A DNA stretch of 43,981 bases, taken from positions 1 through 43,981 of the forward strand of contig CATLHC010000016.1 of the NCBI GenBank assembly GCA_949948775.1, written 5' to 3'. The stretch comes from an uncultured Oscillospiraceae bacterium. Lineage in GTDB: Bacteria > Bacillota > Clostridia > Oscillospirales > Oscillospiraceae. The position numbers and the translations under genes are program-made. Below, piece after piece: positions 37,581 to 43,981 of the stretch. The notes beneath the pieces were generated by a model, which worked only from the letters and a program-made list of their open reading frames with translations, searched no databases and was not told where the DNA came from. Within the stretch, counting starts at the first letter, position 1. Every line of letters starts with the position of its first letter.

Positions 37581-38789
37581 ATGAAGAAACGCATACCAGC
37601 CATCCTCCTGGCCCTGTGCCTGGCGCTGTCCCTGTTGCCCATGGCCGCCCTGGCGGCCGATTCCCTCCAAATCACCCAGGTGCAGGCCGATTTAAATTCC
37701 TTTGGCGTTTACTTAGGCAGCCCGCTGCCCCAGGCCACAACGAAAACTCCTCACGTGATCTTGCACACGGAATGGCGCTACTGGCCCACGCAGGGCGGAC
37801 CGATGTTTCAGGATATGGAGCCGGTCACCGGCGGCACGGCCAGCAAGGCCGGCTGTTACTGGGCCCAGGTCACGGTCATTCCGGACAGCGGCTATTCCTT
37901 TGCGCCGGATTGCGGCTTTATCCCCTCGGAGGGCCTTCCCTCTATCCCGCTGGCAGGTTCTAACCCGTACCTATACGCCGTGATGGTTGACAGGTCCCCT
38001 GTCCTGAATGCTTTGTCCCTCAGCTCCGGCACGCTGCAGCCCAATTTCAGTCCCAGCCTCTTTGGGACGTACTATGTCGATGTGGCCGGCGAGATCGACA
38101 GCATCACCGTGACTGCGGCGGCACAGCCGGGCTTCTCCATCCAGGGCGGCGGCGTGCGAAGTCTGAACCCAGGCGAAAATCGCATTGAGATCACGGTCAC
38201 GGATGACCTCGGCCAGCATCAGCCGAACACCTACACCATCAGCGTCAACCGGGCCCAGCCCGACCCCGGCCCCGTCTCCGTTCCCTCCTTCACCGACGTG
38301 CCCGCCGGGCAGTTCTACACCGCCGCCGTCAACTGGGCCGTAGCGGGCAAAATTACCAACGGCACCTCCGACACCACCTTCTCTCCCGGCCAGGACTGCA
38401 CCCAGGTCCAGATTCTGACCTTCCTCTACCGCGCCGCCCAAGGCGAGGGCCACGCCGCCGACGACACCGATATGGACGCCGCCGTGGAATGGGCCAAGCA
38501 GAAGGGCATGATCGACGGCGCCTTTGAGCGCACCAAGCCCTGCACCCGCGCCACCGCCGTCAGCTACATCTGGCAGGCCCTGGGCAGAGCCCCCGCCAAG
38601 GCCAGCGGCTTCACCGACGTGCCCGCCGGCGCGGACTACGCCGCCGCTGTGGACTGGGCGCTGGCCAACGGCGTCACCAACGGCACCACCGACACCACCT
38701 TCGGGCCGGGCGAGGTGTGCAGCCGGGGTCAGATCGTCACCTTCCTCCACCGGGCCTATGTGGAGTCGGCCCGCCTGAGCGTAAACTGA
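37581..38789 (+). CDS. Secreted SLH-domain protein with cadherin-like beta-sandwich (402 aa)
   Basis: Signal peptide MKKRIPAILLALCLALSLLP ending at ALA. Residues about 28-135 are an unassigned aromatic-rich region. A cadherin-like beta-sandwich (about 138-225: ALSLSSGTLQPNFSPSLFGT to PNTYTISVNR) follows, then three SLH repeats: SFTDVPAGQFYTAAVNWAV, a divergent middle repeat (DMDAAVEWAKQKGMIDGAF), and GFTDVPAGADYAAAVDWAL. SLH triplets bind the cell-wall polymer, so the protein should sit on the surface with its N-terminus exposed. GGGAGAG precedes the ATG. Single-gene transcript. The last 20 residues resemble those of the gene cut by the right edge. Confidence 0.9.
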   Translation: MKKRIPAILLALCLALSLLPMAALAADSLQITQVQADLNSFGVYLGSPLPQATTKTPHVILHTEWRYWPTQGGPMFQDMEPVTGGTASKAGCYWAQVTVIPDSGYSFAPDCGFIPSEGLPSIPLAGSNPYLYAVMVDRSPVLNALSLSSGTLQPNFSPSLFGTYYVDVAGEIDSITVTAAAQPGFSIQGGGVRSLNPGENRIEITVTDDLGQHQPNTYTISVNRAQPDPGPVSVPSFTDVPAGQFYTAAVNWAVAGKITNGTSDTTFSPGQDCTQVQILTFLYRAAQGEGHAADDTDMDAAVEWAKQKGMIDGAFERTKPCTRATAVSYIWQALGRAPAKASGFTDVPAGADYAAAVDWALANGVTNGTTDTTFGPGEVCSRGQIVTFLHRAYVESARLSVN

Positions 38790-38804
38790 ATCGAACCTTT
38801 CGCC

Positions 38805-38837
38805 CAGCCGCCCCTGTTTCTCGGGGGCGGCTTTTTT
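38805..38837 (+). terminator. Intrinsic terminator of the SLH protein gene
   Basis: AGCCGCCCC pairs with GGGGGCGGCT around a short loop, followed by six Ts. Confidence 0.9.
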
Positions 38838-38849
38838 GTGTTTTTCCCC

Positions 38850-38878
38850 TTTACGTCTCCAAAATGATGTGATATAAT
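38850..38878 (+). promoter_or_regulatory. Promoter of the DUF1836-degV pair
   Basis: TTTACG (38850-38855), 17-bp spacer, perfect TATAAT (38873-38878), starting 12 bases after the preceding terminator. Confidence 0.85.
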
Positions 38879-38905
38879 TTCAGCTATCAGATTGGAGGAG
38901 ATCAT

Positions 38906-39439
38906 ATGGAGGAGCTGACCGAACTGAAACAGCAGCTGGCCCAGCAGCGTCCGGACGGCTGGGACAAGCTGCCCGATATCCCGCTGTACATGGACCAGGT
39001 GGTGTCCTATCTGTCCCGGCAGATGATCTCCATCGGCGACGGCGACGCGCTCACCTCCGCCATGATCAACAACTATATTAAGGATGGCCTGCTGGAGCGG
39101 GCCAACGGCAAAAAATACGGCCAGGAGCACCTGGCGTATCTCACCGCCATCACCGCTTTGAAGCAGGTGATGAGCGTGCGGGAGATGAAGGTGCTCACCA
39201 CCGTGGGCCGCGAGATGCGTTCGCCGGACCGGCAGTATGCGTATTTCTGCAGCTATCTGGACCAAGCCATGGCGGACGCCGCCGCCCACATTGACGAGGA
39301 CACCTCGGACCACGACCTGCCCAAGCTGGTGCTGGACCTGGCCATGCGCAGCTACGCCAACGGGCTGGCCTGCCACCAGGCCCTGGCGATTTTGGCCCAG
39401 CGCACGGGGCATGAGGACCTGCTGAAAAAGAAGAAGTGA
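38906..39439 (+). CDS. DUF1836 family protein, MerR-like HTH
   Basis: A 177-residue protein of the DUF1836 family, common in Firmicutes and of unknown function. The core matches a MerR-like winged helix: LTSAMINNYIKDGLLERANG, KKYGQEHLAYLTAITALKQV and MSVREMKVLTTVG. The C-terminal half is helical and probably dimerises. DNA binding is inferred from the fold. It has its own near-consensus promoter and a GGAGG ribosome site; degV follows 58 bp downstream without a terminator. Confidence 0.85.
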   Translation: MEELTELKQQLAQQRPDGWDKLPDIPLYMDQVVSYLSRQMISIGDGDALTSAMINNYIKDGLLERANGKKYGQEHLAYLTAITALKQVMSVREMKVLTTVGREMRSPDRQYAYFCSYLDQAMADAAAHIDEDTSDHDLPKLVLDLAMRSYANGLACHQALAILAQRTGHEDLLKKKK

Positions 39440-39497
39440 TTTCCGGCCCGTCTTCCGGGCTGGTCTCATGATATTTCAAAATTTGGAGGCAACAACC

Positions 39498-40370
39498 ATG
39501 AGCGACTATATCATCATCACCGATTCGTCCTGCGACCTGCCCGACAGCATTGTAAAGGAGCTGGAACTGGAAGTGCTCCCCCTGTCCTTCATCATGGACG
39601 GCAAGACCTATCGGAATTATCCGGATAACCGCGAGATGTCCCCCGACCAGTTCTACGGCAAGCAGAAGGACGGCCTGATGGCCACCACCAACGCCGTCAA
39701 CGTGGGCGAGGCCGCCGACGCTATGGAAGCTGTGTTGAAGCAGGGGAAGGACGTGCTGGTGCTGGCGTTCTCCTCCGGGCTGTCCGCCACCTGCAACTCC
39801 TTTCAGATCGCTGCGGACGATTTGGCCGGGCAGCATCCCGACCGCAAAATTTTTGTGGTCGATACCCTGTGCGCTTCTCTGGGACAGGGGATGTTCGTCT
39901 ATCAGGCCGCTCAGCTGCGAAAGGCGGGCAAGTCCATTGAGGAGGTCCGAGACTGGGCGGAGGAGAACAAATTGCGCCAGTGCCACTGGTTTACGGTTAA
40001 CGACCTGTTTTTCTTGAAGAAGGGCGGGCGGGTGTCCGCCGCCACCGCCGTGGTGGGGACGATGCTTCAGATCAAGCCGGTGATGCATGTGGATAACGAG
40101 GGGCACCTCATCAAAGTCACCACCGCTCGAGGGCGGAAGGCGTCGCTTACCGCCCTGGTGGACAAGGTGGGGGAGCTGGCGGAGGACCCCGCCTCTCAGA
40201 CCATGTTTATCAGCAACAGCGATTGTCTTGATGAGGCCCGGTTCGTGGCGGATGAGATCAAAAAGCGCTACGGCACCAAGGAGATCATCATCAATTCCAT
40301 TGGGCCTGTGATTGGGGCCCACACGGGTCCGGGGTGCGTAGCCCTCTTCTTTACCGGCAAGCATCGCTAA
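39498..40370 (+). CDS. DegV family fatty-acid-binding protein
   Basis: Cytoplasmic DegV-fold protein of 290 residues that binds a long-chain fatty acid; some members (FakB) present it to the kinase FakA. The N-terminal IITDSSCDLP, the middle VLVLAFSSGLSATCNSFQIA, and the C-terminal IGPVIGAHTGPGCVALFF (the headgroup-binding HTGPG) are diagnostic. Start set at MSDYIIITDSS, with GGAGG eight bases upstream. No fakA is nearby. Follows the DUF1836 gene, probably in one transcript. Confidence 0.93.
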   Translation: MSDYIIITDSSCDLPDSIVKELELEVLPLSFIMDGKTYRNYPDNREMSPDQFYGKQKDGLMATTNAVNVGEAADAMEAVLKQGKDVLVLAFSSGLSATCNSFQIAADDLAGQHPDRKIFVVDTLCASLGQGMFVYQAAQLRKAGKSIEEVRDWAEENKLRQCHWFTVNDLFFLKKGGRVSAATAVVGTMLQIKPVMHVDNEGHLIKVTTARGRKASLTALVDKVGELAEDPASQTMFISNSDCLDEARFVADEIKKRYGTKEIIINSIGPVIGAHTGPGCVALFFTGKHR

Positions 40371-40384
40371 AAAGGAGGGTTCCG

Positions 40385-40459
40385 GGTCTCGCCTCCGGCT
40401 CGGTCGGCGCTGGGCGGTCCATGAGCCGCGCCTCAAACGGGTGGATCCATCCTCCGTTT
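40385..40459. repeat. Second copy of the dispersed 29-bp element plus palindrome
   Basis: 40385-40413 matches 31384-31412 at 25 of 29 positions. AAACGG (40435-40440) and CCGTTT (40454-40459) enclose GGATCC, forming an imperfect palindrome. No gene lies in this interval. Confidence 0.5.
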
Positions 40460-40490
40460 ATCGTTTATTCTTTGTTATTGGGTGCTATTG

Positions 40491-40525
40491 GGCGCTTCCC
40501 TGGTTCGGGAAGCGCCGCTTTTTTT
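40491..40525 (+). terminator. Intrinsic terminator after degV
   Basis: GGCGCTTCCC (40491-40500) pairs with GGGAAGCGCC (40507-40516), followed by GCTTTTTTT. Confidence 0.9.
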
Positions 40526-40550
40526 GCCAAAAATTTTTTTGCGTTCCCCC

Positions 40551-40579
40551 TTGACAACTGTACATAGACCGTCTATACT
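40551..40579 (+). promoter_or_regulatory. Promoter of the GntR-ABC operon
   Basis: Perfect TTGACA (40551-40556), 17-bp spacer, TATACT (40574-40579). Confidence 0.88.
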
Positions 40580-40598
40580 GTATATATCGTATATATAC
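40580..40598. promoter_or_regulatory. Perfect palindrome at the start site, candidate YtrA-type operator
   Basis: GTATATAT (40580-40587) and ATATATAC (40591-40598) form an 8+8 inverted repeat with a 3-bp centre, directly after the -10 box. The first gene of the operon encodes a GntR regulator of the YtrA group, which typically represses its own ABC operon. Confidence 0.72.
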
Positions 40599-40643
40599 AA
40601 TATTTCGGAGCCGCTGACGAGCGGTCTCCCTGTGAGGTGTACC

Positions 40644-41018
40644 ATGGACATCATCATCAGCAATTCCTCCGGCGTGCCGATCTATGAGCAGATCGTCCGC
40701 CAGCTGAAAGGGCTCATCCTTTCAGGCGCGCTGCCCCAGGGTGAGGCTCTGCCCTCTATGCGGGTGCTGGCCCGGGACCTGCGCATCTCCGTCATCACCA
40801 CCAAACGGGCCTACGAAGAATTGGAGCGGGAGGGCTTTCTCACCACCGTCCCCGGCAAGGGCTGCTTCGTGGCGGCCCAAAACCAAGAGACCCGGCGGGA
40901 GGCCGTGCTGTGCCAGATTGAGGAGCACCTGTCCCACGCGGTGGACGCCGCCCGGACGGGAGCCGTAGACCTGGAAGAACTCACCGAAATGCTCAACACG
41001 TTGTATAGCGAGGAGTAG
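40644..41018 (+). CDS. GntR-family repressor, YtrA subfamily
   Basis: A 124-residue regulator: winged HTH (about 1-75) with VPIYEQIVRQLKGLILSGAL, LPSMRVLARDLRISVITTKR and GFLTTVPGKGCFVA, then the short helical C-terminal tail typical of YtrA rather than the large ligand-binding domain of FadR/HutC. YtrA proteins repress ABC transporter operons that respond to cell-wall-active agents or are otherwise unknown. A GAGGTG site precedes the ATG at 40644. First gene of a four-gene operon; the ATPase starts 2 bp after its stop. A perfect palindrome at the promoter is the likely binding site. Confidence 0.92.
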   Translation: MDIIISNSSGVPIYEQIVRQLKGLILSGALPQGEALPSMRVLARDLRISVITTKRAYEELEREGFLTTVPGKGCFVAAQNQETRREAVLCQIEEHLSHAVDAARTGAVDLEELTEMLNTLYSEE

Positions 41019-41020
41019 TT

Positions 41021-41869
41021 ATGACAAATTGTATTGAAATCAAGGGGCTTGTGAAAGAGTATAAGTCCTTCACCTTAGGTCCCATCGACCTGACCGTCCC
41101 CGGCGGCTCCATCCTGGGCCTCATCGGGGAGAACGGAGCGGGCAAGTCCACCCTCATCAAGTCCATGCTGGGCATCGCTAAGCCCAGCGGCGGGCAGGTC
41201 ACTCTGCTGGGCACCGACCCGGACCACGCCAAGGAGGACATCGGCGTCGTCATGGACGACTGCTTTTTCTCCGAGTACCTGCGGGTGAAGGACGTGAACA
41301 GCGTCCTCAGCCGGGTATACAAGGACTGGGACAAGGCCCTGTTCCAGAGCTATCTGGACAAATTCAGCGTGGCCGGGGCCAAGAGCATCAAGGAGCTGTC
41401 CCGAGGCATGCGGATGAAGCTGTCCCTGGCGGCGGCGCTGGCCCACAGGCCCAAGCTCCTGCTGCTGGACGAGGCCACGGCGGGCCTGGACCCGGTGGTC
41501 CGGGACGAGATTCTGGACGAATTTCTGGAGTTCATCTCCGACGACGACCACGCGATTCTGATTTCCAGCCACATCACCTCGGATCTGGAAAAGGTGGCGG
41601 ACTACATCGCCTACCTCCACCAGGGCAAGCTGCTGATGTGCGACGAAAAGGACCAGCTGCTGGAGAGCTACGGGCGGCTGGTGTGCGCCAGGGCGGACCT
41701 GGAGCAGATCGACCGGGGCTATCTCGTGGCCACCCGGAAAAGCCAGTATTCCACCGAGGCCCTCATCCGGCACAAGAGCGAGTTCAAGCGCCTCTATCCC
41801 CGCCTGACGGTGGAGCCGGTGACGCTGGACGAGCTGATGGTATTTATCGTAAAGGGGGAACAGTCATGA
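41021..41869 (+). CDS. ABC transporter ATP-binding protein
   Basis: A 282-residue ATPase of the ABC-2 (YtrB/BcrA-like) group. Walker A GENGAGKST (36-44), signature LSRGMRMKLSLAAAL (degenerate LSRGM rather than LSGGQ, frequent in this group), Walker B LLLLDEATAGLDP, and a C-terminal extension of about 70 residues. Pairs with the membrane protein whose start overlaps its stop by 4 bp. The role is export or immunity-like by analogy to YtrA-linked transporters; substrate unknown. Confidence 0.93.
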   Translation: MTNCIEIKGLVKEYKSFTLGPIDLTVPGGSILGLIGENGAGKSTLIKSMLGIAKPSGGQVTLLGTDPDHAKEDIGVVMDDCFFSEYLRVKDVNSVLSRVYKDWDKALFQSYLDKFSVAGAKSIKELSRGMRMKLSLAAALAHRPKLLLLDEATAGLDPVVRDEILDEFLEFISDDDHAILISSHITSDLEKVADYIAYLHQGKLLMCDEKDQLLESYGRLVCARADLEQIDRGYLVATRKSQYSTEALIRHKSEFKRLYPRLTVEPVTLDELMVFIVKGEQS

Positions 41870-42519
41870 CCGGGCTGATTTTGAAGGACTTTCTCATTCT
41901 GCGCAAAACCCTGCGCAGCTATCTGCTGATTCTTGTCGTCTACGCGGCGGTGGCGTTTTCCGGGTTCTGGTCCGGCTCCTTTGTGGGCGCGTTCATCATG
42001 GTCATGGTGGCGATGCTGCCCATGAACGTGTTTGCCTACGACAAGCAGTGTAACTGGGACGTGTACGGCCTGGCCCTGCCGGTGGGCCGCACCAAAACCG
42101 TGGCCGCCCGGTACGCCTGCGTCCTGCTGCTATGCCTGGGCTCCGCAGCGTTCTCCGCCGTGCTGGGGGTAGTGCTGACCCTGATGGACCGCATGGAGGA
42201 GGGCCTGGGGGAGTATCTGGTAACCTGCGCCGTTGTGCTCCTGGTGGGTATGATGGTAAATTCCGTCATGCTGCCTCTGCTGTACAAGTTTGGCTCAGAG
42301 CGGGCCCGGATGATGTTCTACGGCGTGATCGGCGTCATCGTCCTGCTGGGCGCGGTCTTTCTTGGTCCCCTGGGGGGCATCGCCTGGCTCAAAACCCTGG
42401 GGACGCCCACAATGGAACAGGTGGCCACCGTTCCCGTAATCGCGGCCATGGCAGGTCTGGTCCTGCTGGCCCTGTCCTTCCTGCTGTCCCGGCACTTCTA
42501 CGGGTCAAAGGATGTGTGA
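41866..42519 (+). CDS. ABC-2 type permease
   Basis: A 217-residue membrane protein with six hydrophobic helices of the ABC2_membrane_5 type: LRSYLLILVVYAAVAFSGFW, then a cytoplasmic Asp/Lys/Asn loop (AYDKQCNWDVYGLALPVGR) typical of the family, and later helices including VTCAVVLLVGMMVNSVML. Start at ATG 41866 overlaps the ATPase stop (ATGA), with AAAGGGGGAAC as ribosome site. Likely forms the membrane channel for the preceding ATPase as a homodimer. Confidence 0.9.
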   Translation: MTGLILKDFLILRKTLRSYLLILVVYAAVAFSGFWSGSFVGAFIMVMVAMLPMNVFAYDKQCNWDVYGLALPVGRTKTVAARYACVLLLCLGSAAFSAVLGVVLTLMDRMEEGLGEYLVTCAVVLLVGMMVNSVMLPLLYKFGSERARMMFYGVIGVIVLLGAVFLGPLGGIAWLKTLGTPTMEQVATVPVIAAMAGLVLLALSFLLSRHFYGSKDV

Positions 42520-42526
42520 GGTGCTC

Positions 42527-42688
42527 ATGATGAAACACTGCAACAACTGCGGCAAGGATTTCGACACCTTGGAAACCCAGTGCCCCGTCTGCGGCGGCGG
42601 GCTGTGTGAGGCGGGCGACCCGGCCGGCGACGTCGCCGCCCTCATGCTCCTGCTGTGGCTGCTCCTGGTGGTCGTGTTCCTCTGCTAA
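42527..42688 (+). CDS. Mini zinc-ribbon membrane protein (53 aa)
   Basis: A very small protein: C5-x2-C8 (HCNNCGK) and C19-x2-C22 (CPVCGGG) form a zinc ribbon, then an acidic Gly-rich link and one C-terminal membrane helix of about 17 residues (LMLLLWLLLVVVFLC). The start codon pair ATGATG follows GAGGTG. It lies 7 bp after the permease stop, so it is the fourth gene of the GntR-ABC operon. Such zinc-ribbon/TM mini-proteins recur near ABC-2 transporters; a regulatory or assembly subunit is inferred. Confidence 0.8.
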   Translation: MMKHCNNCGKDFDTLETQCPVCGGGLCEAGDPAGDVAALMLLLWLLLVVVFLC

Positions 42689-42704
42689 GCCTCCTCGTTT
42701 CCCC

Positions 42705-42733
42705 TTGCATTTTCCTCTAAAACCATATATAAT
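42705..42733 (+). promoter_or_regulatory. Promoter of the L,D-transpeptidase gene
   Basis: TTGCAT (42705-42710), 17-bp spacer, perfect TATAAT (42728-42733), 60 bases before the TTG start. Confidence 0.82.
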
Positions 42734-42794
42734 GAAATAGCTTTCCTTGTGGAAGCCATTTCACGACACACAAGATATGGTAGGAGGTATCCCC

Positions 42795-43871
42795 TTGAAA
42801 CGAATCATCAGCCTCTTTCTGGCGCTGTGTGCCGCTGCGGTCCTTCTGTGCCCCAGCGCCCAGGCGGCCCAGCCCAAGGAGGGCTACATCGCGGCAAACC
42901 ACACCAAAAGCAACGGCAGGCCCTACTACATTATGGTCAACCGGGCCCAAAGCACGGTCACCGTGTACGGCCTGGACGGCAGCGGGTACTACACCGTCCC
43001 CGTAAAGGCCATGGTCTGCTCCACCGGCCGCAGCGGCCACGCCACCCCCACCGGCACCTACTCCATCGGAGGCCGGTGGACCTGGGTCCACATGTTTGAC
43101 AACTCCTACGGACAATACTGCACCCAGATCAGGGGGAATATCCTCTTCCACTCCGTATGCTATACGAGGAAGGACCCCTCCACCCTGATCACCAGTGAGT
43201 ACAACGGACTGGGCGCTCCGGCCTCTCTGGGCTGTGTCCGGCTTCAGACCATTGATGCCAAGTGGATCTATGAGAACTGCGCCCAGGGCACCAAGGTCAC
43301 CGTCTATGACGACGCGGGGAGCCCCGGCCCCCTGGGCAAGCCGGAAACGCTGGTCGGCTACATATCCGACGAGCAGGCCAACGGCTGGGACCCCACCGAC
43401 CCCCGGGAAAACAACCCTTGGCACAAAATTCTCGCCGACAGCGCCGTTCAGCTCCCCGAAGCGGAGCGGGTGTCCTGTACGCTGATGGCCCAGAGTCTGT
43501 ACGATCTGTCCGGCGGGGAGGAGCTGCGCTCTCCCTCTGAATGCGTCGCCTGGGCCGCGCAGCACGGTCTGCTGGACAACATGGCCGGGCAGGACCTCGA
43601 TCCCGACCGCCCCATGACCCGGCAGGAGCTCATCGGTATGCTCTACCAGTACGAGGCGGTCTACTGCGGCCGCGCCCCCCAGGACGCCGACCCCCTGACC
43701 CGCTTCATCGACGGCGACCAAATACATACCTCCGCCGTCCCTGCCATGCGCTGGGCGGTGGGCAGCGGACTTATCCAAGGCACCTCGAGCAACACCCTCC
43801 ACCCCGCCCACTACGCCAGCCGCGCCCAGCTGGACATCATCCTTCAGCGCTACCCGGGCATTTCAAAATGA
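42795..43871 (+). CDS. L,D-transpeptidase (YkuD) with C-terminal SLH-like repeats, TTG start
   Basis: Extracytoplasmic enzyme that makes 3-3 peptidoglycan cross-links or links proteins to stem peptides. TTG start at 42795 chosen because TAGGAGGT is six bases upstream and a signal peptide follows at once (MKRIISLFLALCAAAVLLCP, ending at AQAA). YkuD core about 40-165: GRPYYIMVNRAQSTVTVY, H119 in ILFHSVCY and C147 in the active-site SLGCVRL. The C-terminal half (about 225-358) has two SLH-like repeats (CVAWAAQHGLLDNM...MTRQELIGML and FIDGDQIHTSAVPAMRWAV...SRAQLDIIL), likely tethering the enzyme to wall polymer. Single-gene unit. Combining YkuD and SLH links cross-linking to the surface layer. 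Confidence 0.9.
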   Translation: MKRIISLFLALCAAAVLLCPSAQAAQPKEGYIAANHTKSNGRPYYIMVNRAQSTVTVYGLDGSGYYTVPVKAMVCSTGRSGHATPTGTYSIGGRWTWVHMFDNSYGQYCTQIRGNILFHSVCYTRKDPSTLITSEYNGLGAPASLGCVRLQTIDAKWIYENCAQGTKVTVYDDAGSPGPLGKPETLVGYISDEQANGWDPTDPRENNPWHKILADSAVQLPEAERVSCTLMAQSLYDLSGGEELRSPSECVAWAAQHGLLDNMAGQDLDPDRPMTRQELIGMLYQYEAVYCGRAPQDADPLTRFIDGDQIHTSAVPAMRWAVGSGLIQGTSSNTLHPAHYASRAQLDIILQRYPGISK

Positions 43872-43873
43872 CA

Positions 43874-43909
43874 AAAAGAGCGCTCCCGCCGCAGCGGGAG
43901 CGCTTCTTT
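43874..43909. terminator. Bidirectional terminator
   Basis: AGCGCTCCCGC pairs with GCGGGAGCGCT around CGCA, with a T-rich tail on the plus strand and an A run (U tail) on the minus side; separates two convergent genes. Confidence 0.88.
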
Positions 43910-43918
43910 CGGTCTATC

Positions 43919-43981
43919 TCACTTTTCGGCGTTCAGGCGGGCCTCTTCCACATAGGCCCGGTGCAGGAAGGTCACGATCTG
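43919..43981 (-). CDS. C-terminal end of an SLH-domain protein, cut by window edge
   Basis: Only the last 20 residues are in the window: QIVTFLHRAYVEEARLNAEK, then a stop. They match the last SLH repeat and tail of the protein ending at 38789 (QIVTFLHRAYVESARLSVN), so this is another SLH surface protein convergent with the L,D-transpeptidase gene. Nothing else can be said about its architecture. Confidence 0.8.
   Translation of the reverse strand, partial: QIVTFLHRAYVEEARLNAEK

Overview
This 44 kb chromosomal window looks like a spore-forming, anaerobic, high-GC member of the Clostridia, probably Oscillospiraceae (Flavonifractor/Lawsonibacter/Pseudoflavonifractor-like). The evidence is the high GC coding DNA, a germination protease gene (gpr), S-layer-homology (SLH) surface proteins, an anaerobic peroxide-defence operon built on a reverse rubrerythrin, strong GGAGG ribosome-binding sites, and clear TTGACA/TATAAT promoters and U-tailed terminators in the less GC-rich gaps. 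The genus is an inference; no rRNA or tRNA gene is present. Nothing resembles a CRISPR array, integrase or transposase.

Layout. 1-2.2 kb: serine biosynthesis serC-serA (minus; serA runs off the left edge) behind a near-consensus promoter with a palindrome downstream. 2.2-3.5 kb: an orphan sensor kinase. 3.6-4.9 kb: PerR-type regulator, reverse rubrerythrin and a 57-residue [2Fe-2S] BFD-like protein. 4.9-5.5 kb: a divergent XRE regulator and CxxC/CxxC mini-protein sharing a symmetric operator. 5.6-9.5 kb: an ABC ATPase plus a 1091-residue FtsX-type permease with a very long coiled coil. 9.76-10.7 kb: a manganese (yybP-ykoY) riboswitch with overlapping terminator controlling mntP. 10.7-15.2 kb: recJ and rel. 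15.2-15.4 kb: palindromic repeats. 15.4-18.9 kb: a three-gene operon of a D-aspartate-ligase-like ATP-grasp enzyme, an aspartate/glutamate racemase and a divergent MurE-like ligase. 18.9-20 kb: a decayed chemoreceptor remnant. 20-21.3 kb: a membrane-anchored XRE protein and an AT-richer segment with a secreted Thr/Pro-rich protein. 21.3-22.8 kb: a second, canonical murE. 22.9-23.3 kb: a small phage-like protein whose Shine-Dalgarno lies in a hairpin. 23.3-26.7 kb: a 1099-residue SLH protein, possibly the main S-layer protein. 27-31.3 kb: lepA, then an MBOAT/SGNH acylation pair. 31.4-34.5 kb: an XRE regulator, pta and arginase. 34.5-37.5 kb: rpsT divergent from gpr, then a YihY/BrkB membrane protein and an unknown gene. 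37.5-40.4 kb: an SLH protein, a DUF1836 regulator and DegV. 40.5-42.7 kb: an autoregulated YtrA-type GntR/ABC operon ending in a mini zinc-ribbon membrane protein. 42.7-43.9 kb: an L,D-transpeptidase with SLH-like repeats, and the tail of another SLH protein at the right edge.

Common thread. Much of the window concerns the cell envelope: two MurE-type ligases, a D-aspartate branch module, an L,D-transpeptidase, an O-acylation pair and four SLH proteins. The rest is housekeeping (recJ, rel, lepA, rpsT, pta) and metal/redox homeostasis (PerR operon, Mn riboswitch). The most interesting candidates are the racemase/ATP-grasp/MurE-like operon, whose MurE homologue lacks the usual DNPR specificity motif; the 13-bp inverted-repeat operator at 5217-5278; the large Mn riboswitch; and the hairpin hiding the ribosome-binding site at 22862-22887.
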